Assembly (NCBI GenBank): GCA_964355775.1
Contig: CAYHEP010000008.1
Coordinates: forward strand, 1 to 27,057
DNA: 27,057 nucleotides
Direction: 5' to 3'
Source of the DNA: JBBTSB01 sp964355775
Lineage (GTDB): Bacteria; Patescibacteriota; Minisyncoccia; 2-02-FULL-40-12; IGHO2-01-FULL-4-A
In this document: positions 20,864-27,057 of the stretch, one piece after another
How the letters are laid out: each line of letters starts with the position of its first letter
Numbering within the stretch: position 1 is the first letter of the stretch
The notes under the pieces: generated by a model
What the model saw: the letters and a program-made list of their open reading frames with translations, nothing else
The model's database searches: none
What the model was told of the DNA's origin: nothing
Translations under genes and position numbers: made by a program

Positions 20864-22542
20864 ACCGTAAACTCGGAACAATTATTTCGTTAGTCATCGT
20901 AGCCGTACTCATTGGAGTTGTGTTGCTTTGGAAGATCCCAAATAATCCCACCACTTCTCCAACGTCAACACCATATGTATCCGAGCCCACATCATACCCG
21001 ACCCCCTATGTGGAAGCGAGACCGGTATATGATATCAAAATTCGTTCGCCGAAACCTGCATCTGTTACTTTTTCGGAAATACCGTTTCCATCGCCTTCTC
21101 CGGTTGCTATAATCCAACAAGATGGTGTAGTTTGGTTGAAAGAACCGATCGAAATGACCGTGGATCCCGGAGTCATGAAAGTTGGTGGAGATTACAAGCT
21201 TGGAGATGGAGCCGTAACAATGTATAAAGTTGGTACGCAGGACGGAAAAGATCTTTTCTATGTTGTTATTACGGAAATGGGTCAGAGTGTTGCACTATTT
21301 CGAAATGATGGAAATCGGTTTGCGCTCATCGCATCGGAGGACGCGTATATGAATAGTTACTCGGATCGCGTTTACGTAGATACCACGACAGTATTTCACG
21401 CACTTAAAATTCCTCACCCGTTCTATCTCTATGGTATTCCGTTTACCTACGGTGGTGGCAATTTCTTGGGTGATTACTTTTTTGGTAAATTTGACTCAGG
21501 CATGTTTTTATTTGCGTATACTTCCTATGGACCTATGTACTTGGACCGCACAATGGCAACGAGCGAAAATCCAGTTGAAACTCAAATCTTTGAATTGCGT
21601 GGAGTGGACGGCGGAAGCAGTACTTTTGACATAGATTACGGATTTATCAAAGACGATAGAGTTCCGCAAATTACCTGGTCTAACGCTTCCAAAAATGCCG
21701 CAACCTACGAGACAGGACACAGCGGCGGATGTGGTCAGGGATATCCAGAAATCGTACCATTTTCAGCTGCGAACGGCAAAATATTTCAGGTTGGTACGAC
21801 GTCAGCCGGGGAGCCCGTGTATGATTTTGTGGATCCGCAGAGTCCTATCATAAAAAGGTTCTACGACCGTACCAATGGTGCTGTTTATTCGTATGATAAA
21901 AATGTCGGACAGCAATACAGAGCGTTGCCTTTGAGTGAGTTTATAAAAAATCACGGTGTATTCATCTATCGAGATCAGTTGGGACGTTTTGTGATATTTC
22001 ATAATTCGCAATATGGTCCTCAAGCCGAGTGCGGGAAGCCGGTGATCTATTTGTATCCGACAAAGCCGACGCAGGTTTCGGTCAAAGTCGGAGCTCGGAT
22101 TACCAAATCCGACCCTGAGTATCTCGAAGGGTGGAATGTCATCGCGGAGCCGACAGGCACACAGACGCTTTTCTGGGAGGGCTTTGGCAACGGACCGTAT
22201 CCGGAAATCACGCAGGGATTTGTGGTGAAGCAATCTGATCTGGAGACGACACTCCGCGATCATATTGCACGGCTTGGCCTCAATGCGCGCGAGGCCCAAG
22301 ACTTTTTGGACTTTTGGTTGCCCAAGATGCCGATTAAGCCGTACGTGCGTCTGACCTGGTTTGGGACTCGACAAATGGATGCACTTGCCCCGCTGACGAT
22401 CACACCGAAGCCCGATAGTGTGATCCGAGTGTTCTTGGATTTTGAAGGCCTAGAAAAGCCGATCACTATTCCTCCACAAAAACTTTCCGCTATTCCGCGA
22501 AATGGTTTCACAGTTATCGAATGGGGAGGACTTCTGCGCTAA
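20860..22542 (+). CDS. 560-aa secreted or membrane-anchored protein of unknown function
   Basis: The ORF starts by ATGA overlap with the Memo/CapA gene. Residues 7-25 form a signal anchor, followed by a Pro/Ser/Thr-rich linker (about 28-85, many TSPTSTP-like stretches) typical of a wall-spanning spacer. The middle part is beta-rich, with aromatic Gly-Tyr repeats (FTYGGGNFLGDYFFG). From about residue 390 comes ECGKPVIYLYPTKPTQVSVKV, followed by FWEGFGNG and FLDFWLPKMPIKPYVRLTWF. I have seen this YLYP-type domain in uncharacterised exported bacterial proteins, including Patescibacteria, but know of no proven function. The two conserved Cys regions (GGCGQG and ECGKP) may form a disulfide. Confidence 0.8.
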   Translation: MNRKLGTIISLVIVAVLIGVVLLWKIPNNPTTSPTSTPYVSEPTSYPTPYVEARPVYDIKIRSPKPASVTFSEIPFPSPSPVAIIQQDGVVWLKEPIEMTVDPGVMKVGGDYKLGDGAVTMYKVGTQDGKDLFYVVITEMGQSVALFRNDGNRFALIASEDAYMNSYSDRVYVDTTTVFHALKIPHPFYLYGIPFTYGGGNFLGDYFFGKFDSGMFLFAYTSYGPMYLDRTMATSENPVETQIFELRGVDGGSSTFDIDYGFIKDDRVPQITWSNASKNAATYETGHSGGCGQGYPEIVPFSAANGKIFQVGTTSAGEPVYDFVDPQSPIIKRFYDRTNGAVYSYDKNVGQQYRALPLSEFIKNHGVFIYRDQLGRFVIFHNSQYGPQAECGKPVIYLYPTKPTQVSVKVGARITKSDPEYLEGWNVIAEPTGTQTLFWEGFGNGPYPEITQGFVVKQSDLETTLRDHIARLGLNAREAQDFLDFWLPKMPIKPYVRLTWFGTRQMDALAPLTITPKPDSVIRVFLDFEGLEKPITIPPQKLSAIPRNGFTVIEWGGLLR

Positions 22543-22563
22543 TCAGCTAATAACCTAATCACC

Positions 22564-24239
22564 TTGGACACTATCATAATTCTCGATTTTGGATCGCAGG
22601 TTACTCAACTCATCGCCCGCAGACTGCGGGCGATGCAGTACAATGCGGAGATCGTACCGTACCATGTTTCTATTGAGCGGTTGAACCGCTCAATGATCAA
22701 AGGTATCATACTTTCGGGCGGGCCATCGAGTGTATATACAAAAAACGGCGCATTGCCGGATCCGAGGATTTTTGAGCTGGGAAAGCCGATTTTGGGTATT
22801 TGCTACGGCATACAGGTCATGGCTCACATGCTTGGGGGGAAAGTGGAAAAGGGAAAACAGCGCGAATATGGAAAAGCCGAGATCGTATCACACGGGAAGT
22901 TGTTTGTCGGAACGCCCAAAAAACAAACTGTTTGGATGTCGCACTTCGATATCGTTTCAAAACTTCCGTCCGGATTCCAAGCGGTAGCTTCTTCCCAGAA
23001 TTCGCCATATGCCGGAATTTGGGAAAAGAGCAAAAATTTCTATGGAGTGCAGTTTCATCTCGAAGTGGCACATACGGAGTACGGGACGAAGATTTTGGAG
23101 AATTTTGCAAAGATTTGCAACATGCGCAAACAATGGACGGCGCATCAAGCGCTGGATCACGCCAATGCGCTCATTCGTGAGAATGTGCGAATGAACAATG
23201 TGGTTAATGCCATTTCCGGCGGAGTAGACTCGACGGTGCTTGCATTGTTACTGAAAAAAGCATTGCCTGCCAAGCGGGTCAGAAATATTTTTATTGACAA
23301 TGGCCTGCTTCGCCAAGACGAAGCGCGAGAAGTACGTTTAAAGTTCAAAAGCCTTGGTTTGAAAGTGGAATTTATAGATGCTTCGGAGAAATTCCTCATG
23401 GCTCTCAAGGGCGTGACGGATCCGGAACAGAAGCGCAAAATCATCGGGCGGGTTTTTATAGAAGTATTTATGAAGCATATCGGGCCGCGAGATTTTTTGA
23501 GTCAGGGGACGCTGTACCCCGATGTCATTGAGAGCGTCAAAGTCCNNNNNNNNNNNNNNNNNNNNNNNNNNNNNNNNNNNNNNNNNNNNNNNNNNNNNNN
23601 NNNNNNNNNNNNNNNNNNNNNNNNNNNNNNNNNNNNNNNNNNNNNGATTTTTTGAGTCAGGGGACGCTGTACCCCGATGTCATTGAGAGCGTCAAAGTCC
23701 ACGGGCCATCCGACACGATCAAGACCCATCACAACCGAGCACCCGAGGTGCTTGAGCTGATCAAGCAGGGCCGGGTCGTGGAGCCGCTCAAAGAACTTTT
23801 CAAAGACGAGGTGCGCGCGCTGGGTCATGAGCTTGGCCTTCCTGACGATGCGATCTGGCGCCATCCGTTTCCCGGTCCCGGCCTTGCGATTCGCATCCTT
23901 GGCGATGTTACGTCGGAACGGCTCGCGATCCTGCGGCATGCGGATGCGATCTTCATCGAAGAGATCCGCAAAGCGAATTTGTATAAAAAAATCTCGCAAG
24001 CTTTCGCCGCGCTCGACACGTCGCGTGCCGTCGGCGTCAAAGGCGACGAGCGCGAGTACGGCTACATGATCCTCCTGCGTGCCATCACCACGCCAGACTT
24101 CATGACCGCCGACTGGTACCGATTCGAGCCTGATTTCCTCGCTCATGTTTCCAACCGCATCGTCAACGAAGTCTCTGGCGTCACCCGTGTATTGTATGAT
24201 ATAACTCAAAAACCCCCCGCCACTATTTGCTACATGTAA
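22564..24239 (+). CDS. guaA: GMP synthase (glutamine-hydrolysing), interrupted by an artefactual gap
   Basis: GuaA aminates XMP to GMP. Collapsing 155 nt at the gap gives one 506-aa frame from TTG 22564 to TAA 24237-24239. The class I glutaminase domain has Cys80 (GICYGIQVM) and the His165/Glu167 pair, but in FHLEVAHT the usual Pro of FHPEV is Leu. The ATP pyrophosphatase domain has the P-loop SGGVDS (218-223). The C-terminal dimerisation domain has RHPFPGPGLAIRILG, TADWYRFEPDFL and KPPATI. The TTG start gives MDTIIILDFGSQ, the family N-terminus. Two palindromes lie in its first 45 codons. The gene abuts purB (1-nt spacing). Confidence 0.96.
22611..22635 (+). repeat. 25-nt perfect palindrome at the start of guaA
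   Basis: CATCGCCCGCAG-A-CTGCGGGCGATG: 12-bp arms around one base, beginning 48 nt into the gene. It encodes LIARRLRAM, which coincides with a conserved IARR segment of GuaA rather than a variable loop. Confidence 0.75.
22672..22694 (+). repeat. Intragenic palindrome, GGTT-S-AACC family, in guaA
   Basis: ATTGAGCGGTT-G-AACCGCTCAAT is perfect (11 + 1 + 11). It is read as IERLNRSM. It lies 36 nt after the 25-nt palindrome. Confidence 0.85.
23491..23700. other. Artefactual gap: 55-nt duplicated contig ends flanking 100 N in guaA
   Basis: 23491-23545 equals 23646-23700 (55 nt), with 100 N at 23546-23645. Removing 155 nt restores the guaA frame and the conserved QGTLYPDVIESVKVHGPS stretch. Confidence 0.95.
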
Positions 24240-24240
24240 C

Positions 24241-25542
24241 ATGTTCGACTCCACTTCTCCAATCGACGGACGATATCGAAAAACCACCGAACCGTTGGCG
24301 AAGTTTTTTAGTGAAGCTGCGTTTATAAAATATCGAGTTTTTATGGAAGTTCGGTATCTCGAAGCATTTTTAAAAGTAATCGGCAAAAAATCAAAAAAAA
24401 TAGTTTTGGAGGTAACCGAAAAAGATCTCCAAGAAATCCAAAAAATAGAACAGACGACAAATCATGATTTCAAAGCGATAGAGTACTGGATGCGGAGTAA
24501 GTTACCAAAGGAACTCGAAAACTGGATTCATTTTGGATTGACGTCGCAAGACGCGACAAATATCGCGCAGGCACTGATGATTACGGGAGCACTGAAAGAA
24601 GTAATAATTCCGAAGCTCGAAGAAATTCACAAGTGTACTATTGCACTAGCGCAACAGTACAAGGGCACACCTATGCTTGCCCGTACGCATGGCCAGTCGG
24701 CGAGTCCGACGACGTTTGGAAAAGAGATGGCGGTATTTGCGAGCAGGTTAAAGCGGCAACTCAAGCAGCTTAAAGAACACAAGCTTACGTCCAAGCTCAA
24801 CGGCGCTACCGGCAATTACAATGCCCTCGCGATAGCCTATCCCAAGACCGACTGGATCGCTTTTTCAAAAAAATTCATCACTTCGCTTGGACTCGAGCCA
24901 AATCTGATTACGACGCAGATTGAGCCCTACGACAATCAAGTAGAGCTTTTTGATACCATGCGCCGGATTAATATGATACTGATAGGTTTTGACCAGGACA
25001 TCTGGCGATACATCTCCGATGGTTGGATCGTACAAAAAGCGGTCAAGGGCGAGGTGGGCTCATCGACCATGCCGCATAAGATCAATCCGATCAAGTTTGA
25101 AAACAGCGAGGGAAATCTCGGCATCGCAAATGCACTGTTCGGGCACTTTGCTCTTAAGCTTCCAATTTCTCGTTTACAACGCGATCTCACCGATTCGACT
25201 GTCCAGCGCTCGATCGGCACAGCGTTTGGCCATGCACTGGTGGGATATCAAAACATCATCGACGGCTTGAGTCGGATCAGCGTCAACGGAATCGCCATGC
25301 GCGAGGAGCTCGAACGCCATCCGGAACTTTTAGCCGAAGCAATCCAGACTATCTTGCGTCGAGAAGGGATTCCGATGCCATACGAGCAACTCAAAGAACT
25401 CACACGGGGCAAGCAAATAACTCAAGCTGATATTACCGCGTTTATCGACAGTCTCGACGTCAGCGGCAAGATAAAGCAAGAGCTACACAAACTCCGCGCA
25501 ACCAACTATACTGGTATAGCTAGCAAACTAGCCAAGCTATGA
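24241..25542 (+). CDS. purB: Adenylosuccinate lyase
   Basis: PurB acts twice: SAICAR to AICAR plus fumarate, and adenylosuccinate to AMP plus fumarate. The 433-aa protein belongs to the fumarase/aspartase superfamily. It begins STSPIDGRYRKTTEPL (E. coli-type PurB start), then TNHDFKAIEYW, HFGLTSQDATNIAQA, ARTHGQSASPTTFGKE (catalytic His region), LNGATGNYNA and the signature loop GSSTMPHKINPIKFENSEGN. Length is normal for this subtype. It starts 1 nt after guaA and overlaps ftsW by ATGA. Confidence 0.97.
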   Translation: MFDSTSPIDGRYRKTTEPLAKFFSEAAFIKYRVFMEVRYLEAFLKVIGKKSKKIVLEVTEKDLQEIQKIEQTTNHDFKAIEYWMRSKLPKELENWIHFGLTSQDATNIAQALMITGALKEVIIPKLEEIHKCTIALAQQYKGTPMLARTHGQSASPTTFGKEMAVFASRLKRQLKQLKEHKLTSKLNGATGNYNALAIAYPKTDWIAFSKKFITSLGLEPNLITTQIEPYDNQVELFDTMRRINMILIGFDQDIWRYISDGWIVQKAVKGEVGSSTMPHKINPIKFENSEGNLGIANALFGHFALKLPISRLQRDLTDSTVQRSIGTAFGHALVGYQNIIDGLSRISVNGIAMREELERHPELLAEAIQTILRREGIPMPYEQLKELTRGKQITQADITAFIDSLDVSGKIKQELHKLRATNYTGIASKLAKL

Positions 25543-26624
25543 CCAAAGCAGGGAAAACCGCCGTTGCGCTTTTTTTTATCCTCGTCATCATCGGGCTCAT
25601 TATGCTTTCATCGGCGGGAGTGGTTGAGGGTCAAAAAAAATTTAACTCCGCCTCATATTATCCCATCCACCAGCTCACGTCAGGTATTATTCCCGGACTC
25701 ATCATATTTTTGATTTTTTCAAAGATTTCATATGAGCGGTGGAAACGATGGTCGTTGCCAATTCTCCTGCTCGCCATTGCCCTACTCTTGGCGGTATTTG
25801 TGCCGGGACTGGGTCGTGGTGTAAATGGAGCACAGCGATGGCTTGATTTTAAGATTGCGATCGTGCAGCCGTCGGAGTTTCTCAAGTTCGCATTGATTCT
25901 CTATTGTGCTGCATGGTTTTCCTCGCGTTTGCGCGAAAAAGGAGAGCGGTCTGTCGTTTCGCTGATCCCGTTTCTATTGGTTCTTGGTGCTGCCGCGGCC
26001 TTGTTAGTGCTCCAGCCGGATTTTGGAACACTGGGGATTGTGATTATTATCGGGCTTGCGATGTTTTTCTTTTCTGGTGCGACGTTTAAGCATTTTTTTG
26101 TACTGATTCTAGTAATGCTGGTTTTACTTGGAGGACTTGCGGTAGCCGCACCATATCGTTTCAATCGTATCAAGACATTTTTAAATCCTCACGAAGACAA
26201 ACAAAACACCTCATACCATATTAACCAAGCGCTCATCAGCATCGGGTCTGGCGGGGTGTGGGGATTGGGCTATGGACAGAGCAAACAAAAACTCGGTGCC
26301 TTGCCAGAGCCGGTTGGGGATTCCATATTTGCAGTTATTGTCGAGGAGATGGGACTGGTCGGGGGACTCGCGCTTACCGGTCTCTTTACGATATATTTGT
26401 TTGCGCTTCTCCAAATTGCAAGGCAAACATCTGATTCATTCGGTCGGCTGGTCGTGCTCGGTATTGCTGTTTGGATTGGCGGACAGGCTCTTATTAATAT
26501 TGCCGCAATTTCCGGTATTATCCCTCTTACTGGTGTGCCTTTGCCACTTATCAGTTTTGGAAGTTCATCGCTAGTTTCTCTCATGGGAGCCATGGGAATC
26601 ATAAAGAACATCAGTTGTGCATAA
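25539..26624 (+). CDS. ftsW: SEDS peptidoglycan polymerase, FtsW type
   Basis: SEDS proteins polymerise lipid II glycan strands in the cytoplasmic membrane; FtsW works with a class B PBP at the septum. The 361-aa protein has about ten membrane segments. Motifs are GRGVNGAQRWL followed by QPSEFLKFALILY, LQPDFGTLGI, and the large-loop region SIGSGGVWGLGYGQSKQKLGALPEPVGDSIF with EEMGLVGG. The C-terminal GVPLPLISFGSSSLVSLM departs from the usual GLPLPFISYGGSS by Ser in place of the first Gly of GGSS. NGAQRW and the SxQK segment favour FtsW over RodA. It shares the wall theme with the S11 peptidase and mraY at the other end of the window. Confidence 0.9.
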   Translation: MTKAGKTAVALFFILVIIGLIMLSSAGVVEGQKKFNSASYYPIHQLTSGIIPGLIIFLIFSKISYERWKRWSLPILLLAIALLLAVFVPGLGRGVNGAQRWLDFKIAIVQPSEFLKFALILYCAAWFSSRLREKGERSVVSLIPFLLVLGAAAALLVLQPDFGTLGIVIIIGLAMFFFSGATFKHFFVLILVMLVLLGGLAVAAPYRFNRIKTFLNPHEDKQNTSYHINQALISIGSGGVWGLGYGQSKQKLGALPEPVGDSIFAVIVEEMGLVGGLALTGLFTIYLFALLQIARQTSDSFGRLVVLGIAVWIGGQALINIAAISGIIPLTGVPLPLISFGSSSLVSLMGAMGIIKNISCA

Positions 26625-26639
26625 CTTATTTGGCTACAA

Positions 26640-26648
26640 TGGTATACT
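26640..26648 (+). promoter_or_regulatory. Extended -10 promoter of the 26655 gene, leaderless
   Basis: TGG-TATACT is followed by exactly 6 nt and the ATG at 26655, the same layout as at aspS (TGG-TATGAT, 6 nt, ATG). No good -35 at 16-18 nt is seen. Confidence 0.5.
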
Positions 26649-26654
26649 TTTAGC

Positions 26655-26975
26655 ATGAAAAATTCTTTACTATTAGGGGCGGTGCTTCTCTTGGTCGGTG
26701 GATTTGCACTAGGTGATGCGGCGAGCTTTGATCTTTTGGCAAGAATTGGTGGCAAACCGGAAAGGACTGCCCGGTCTAGCCCCACTTCTACGGTACGCCC
26801 GACATCGGAACGAGTTTGCAATGATGCGTTTAAGACCGCAGGGGATCAATATAAGGTTGCGATAAAGGCTGCGCAGGAAAAATACCAGACAGCTGTTAAA
26901 GCAAAAAATGCCTGCATGAAAGCAGTGCATGACGCAACGAGAACTCCGACTCCTTCTACTTCAACAGCACGCTAA
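26655..26975 (+). CDS. 106-aa secreted small protein with a helical domain
   Basis: A signal peptide or anchor (LLLGAVLLLVGGFALG, about residues 4-20) is followed by a Ser/Thr/Pro/Arg linker, then a helical, Lys/Ala-rich domain with two Cys residues (VCNDAFKTAGDQYKVAIKAA and KNACMKAVHDA) about 33 residues apart that could form a disulfide. The tail is Thr/Pro/Ser-rich. No family is recognised. It has its own leaderless promoter, separate from ftsW, and its 3' end overlaps the convergent rpsT by 20 nt. Confidence 0.7.
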   Translation: MKNSLLLGAVLLLVGGFALGDAASFDLLARIGGKPERTARSSPTSTVRPTSERVCNDAFKTAGDQYKVAIKAAQEKYQTAVKAKNACMKAVHDATRTPTPSTSTAR

Positions 26976-27057
26976 GCCGAGACTTTGTCCGGCTGGCTTT
27001 GTTTTTTGCGATCGTATTGCCTTTCGCCGCCTTATCGAGTGTTTGATATACCTTTGG
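26956..27057 (-). CDS. rpsT: Ribosomal protein bS20, C-terminal part
   Basis: On the minus strand, 33 codons run from the window edge to TAG (26958-26956). The peptide has LDKAAKGNTIAKNKASRTKS followed by RLSVLLK, matching the conserved bS20 C-terminus (IDKAAxKGxIHKNxAARxKSRL in other bacteria). bS20 binds 16S rRNA early in 30S assembly. The 5' part lies outside the window. It is convergent with the 26655 gene and overlaps it by 20 nt. At 33 residues the call rests on one conserved block, but that block is distinctive. Confidence 0.85.
   Translation of the reverse strand, partial: PKVYQTLDKAAKGNTIAKNKASRTKSRLSVLLK

Noticed and set aside
26975..27007. Hairpin plus T-tract after the 26655 gene, looking like an intrinsic terminator
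   Set aside because: The stem and the T-run fall inside the rpsT reading frame on the minus strand (they encode AKNKASRTKS), so the T-run is explained by lysine/asparagine codons. It may still terminate, but I do not claim it.
1..27057. UGA recoding (as in Gracilibacteria or Absconditabacteria)
   Set aside because: Several genes end naturally at TGA with proper family C-termini and ATGA overlaps (aspS, purC, purB), and no conserved frame reads through TGA.

Overview
The window looks like part of a chromosome from a streamlined bacterium, most probably a member of the Candidate Phyla Radiation (Patescibacteria). This rests on compact or trimmed housekeeping enzymes (an aspartyl-tRNA synthetase without room for the GAD domain, a shortened PurA), on short palindromes embedded inside coding regions (including one that encodes L-P-A-G-R-Q), on 4-nt ATGA gene overlaps, and on leaderless-looking starts. 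UGA is a normal stop here, so the recoded Gracilibacteria and Absconditabacteria are unlikely. Taxonomy is inference.

Layout. 1-540: the end of an unknown gene, a 58-aa coiled-coil protein, then a transcript-like unit of five consecutive hairpins that also holds a 40-codon ORF. 541-4077: a cell-envelope and translation run, aspS - 56-aa membrane protein - S11 D,D-carboxypeptidase - mraY. 4081-8860: purL - 115-aa unknown - purQ - purF. 8861-9240: a small HicB-like gene in a hairpin-rich, terminator-closed spacer. 9262-12375: purN - purD - purE - purC. 12378-14242: a membrane-anchored HNH nuclease, an alpha/beta hydrolase and a frameshifted small gene that contains an exact T7-promoter-like 18-mer. 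14239-15363: purM. 15364-15688: a minus-strand zinc-finger miniprotein with a promoter divergent from guaB. 15689-19254: guaB - C39-like peptidase cassette - purA. 19220-22542: a Memo/CapA fusion and a secreted unknown. 22564-26624: guaA - purB - ftsW. 26655-27057: a secreted small protein convergent with the 3' end of rpsT.

Function. The purine genes cover PRPP to SAICAR and AICAR (PurF, D, N, L+Q, M, E, C, B) and both branches from IMP (GuaB/GuaA to GMP, PurA/PurB to AMP). The IMP-forming steps (PurH or PurP/PurO) and PurK are not in the window. The non-purine genes are mainly cell-wall synthesis or secreted functions.

Assembly. There are three 100-N runs. Two of them (in the HNH nuclease and in guaA) are flanked by identical 55-nt sequences, so the contigs overlap and both genes are intact once 155 nt are collapsed. 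The run in purL has no such overlap and hides real sequence.
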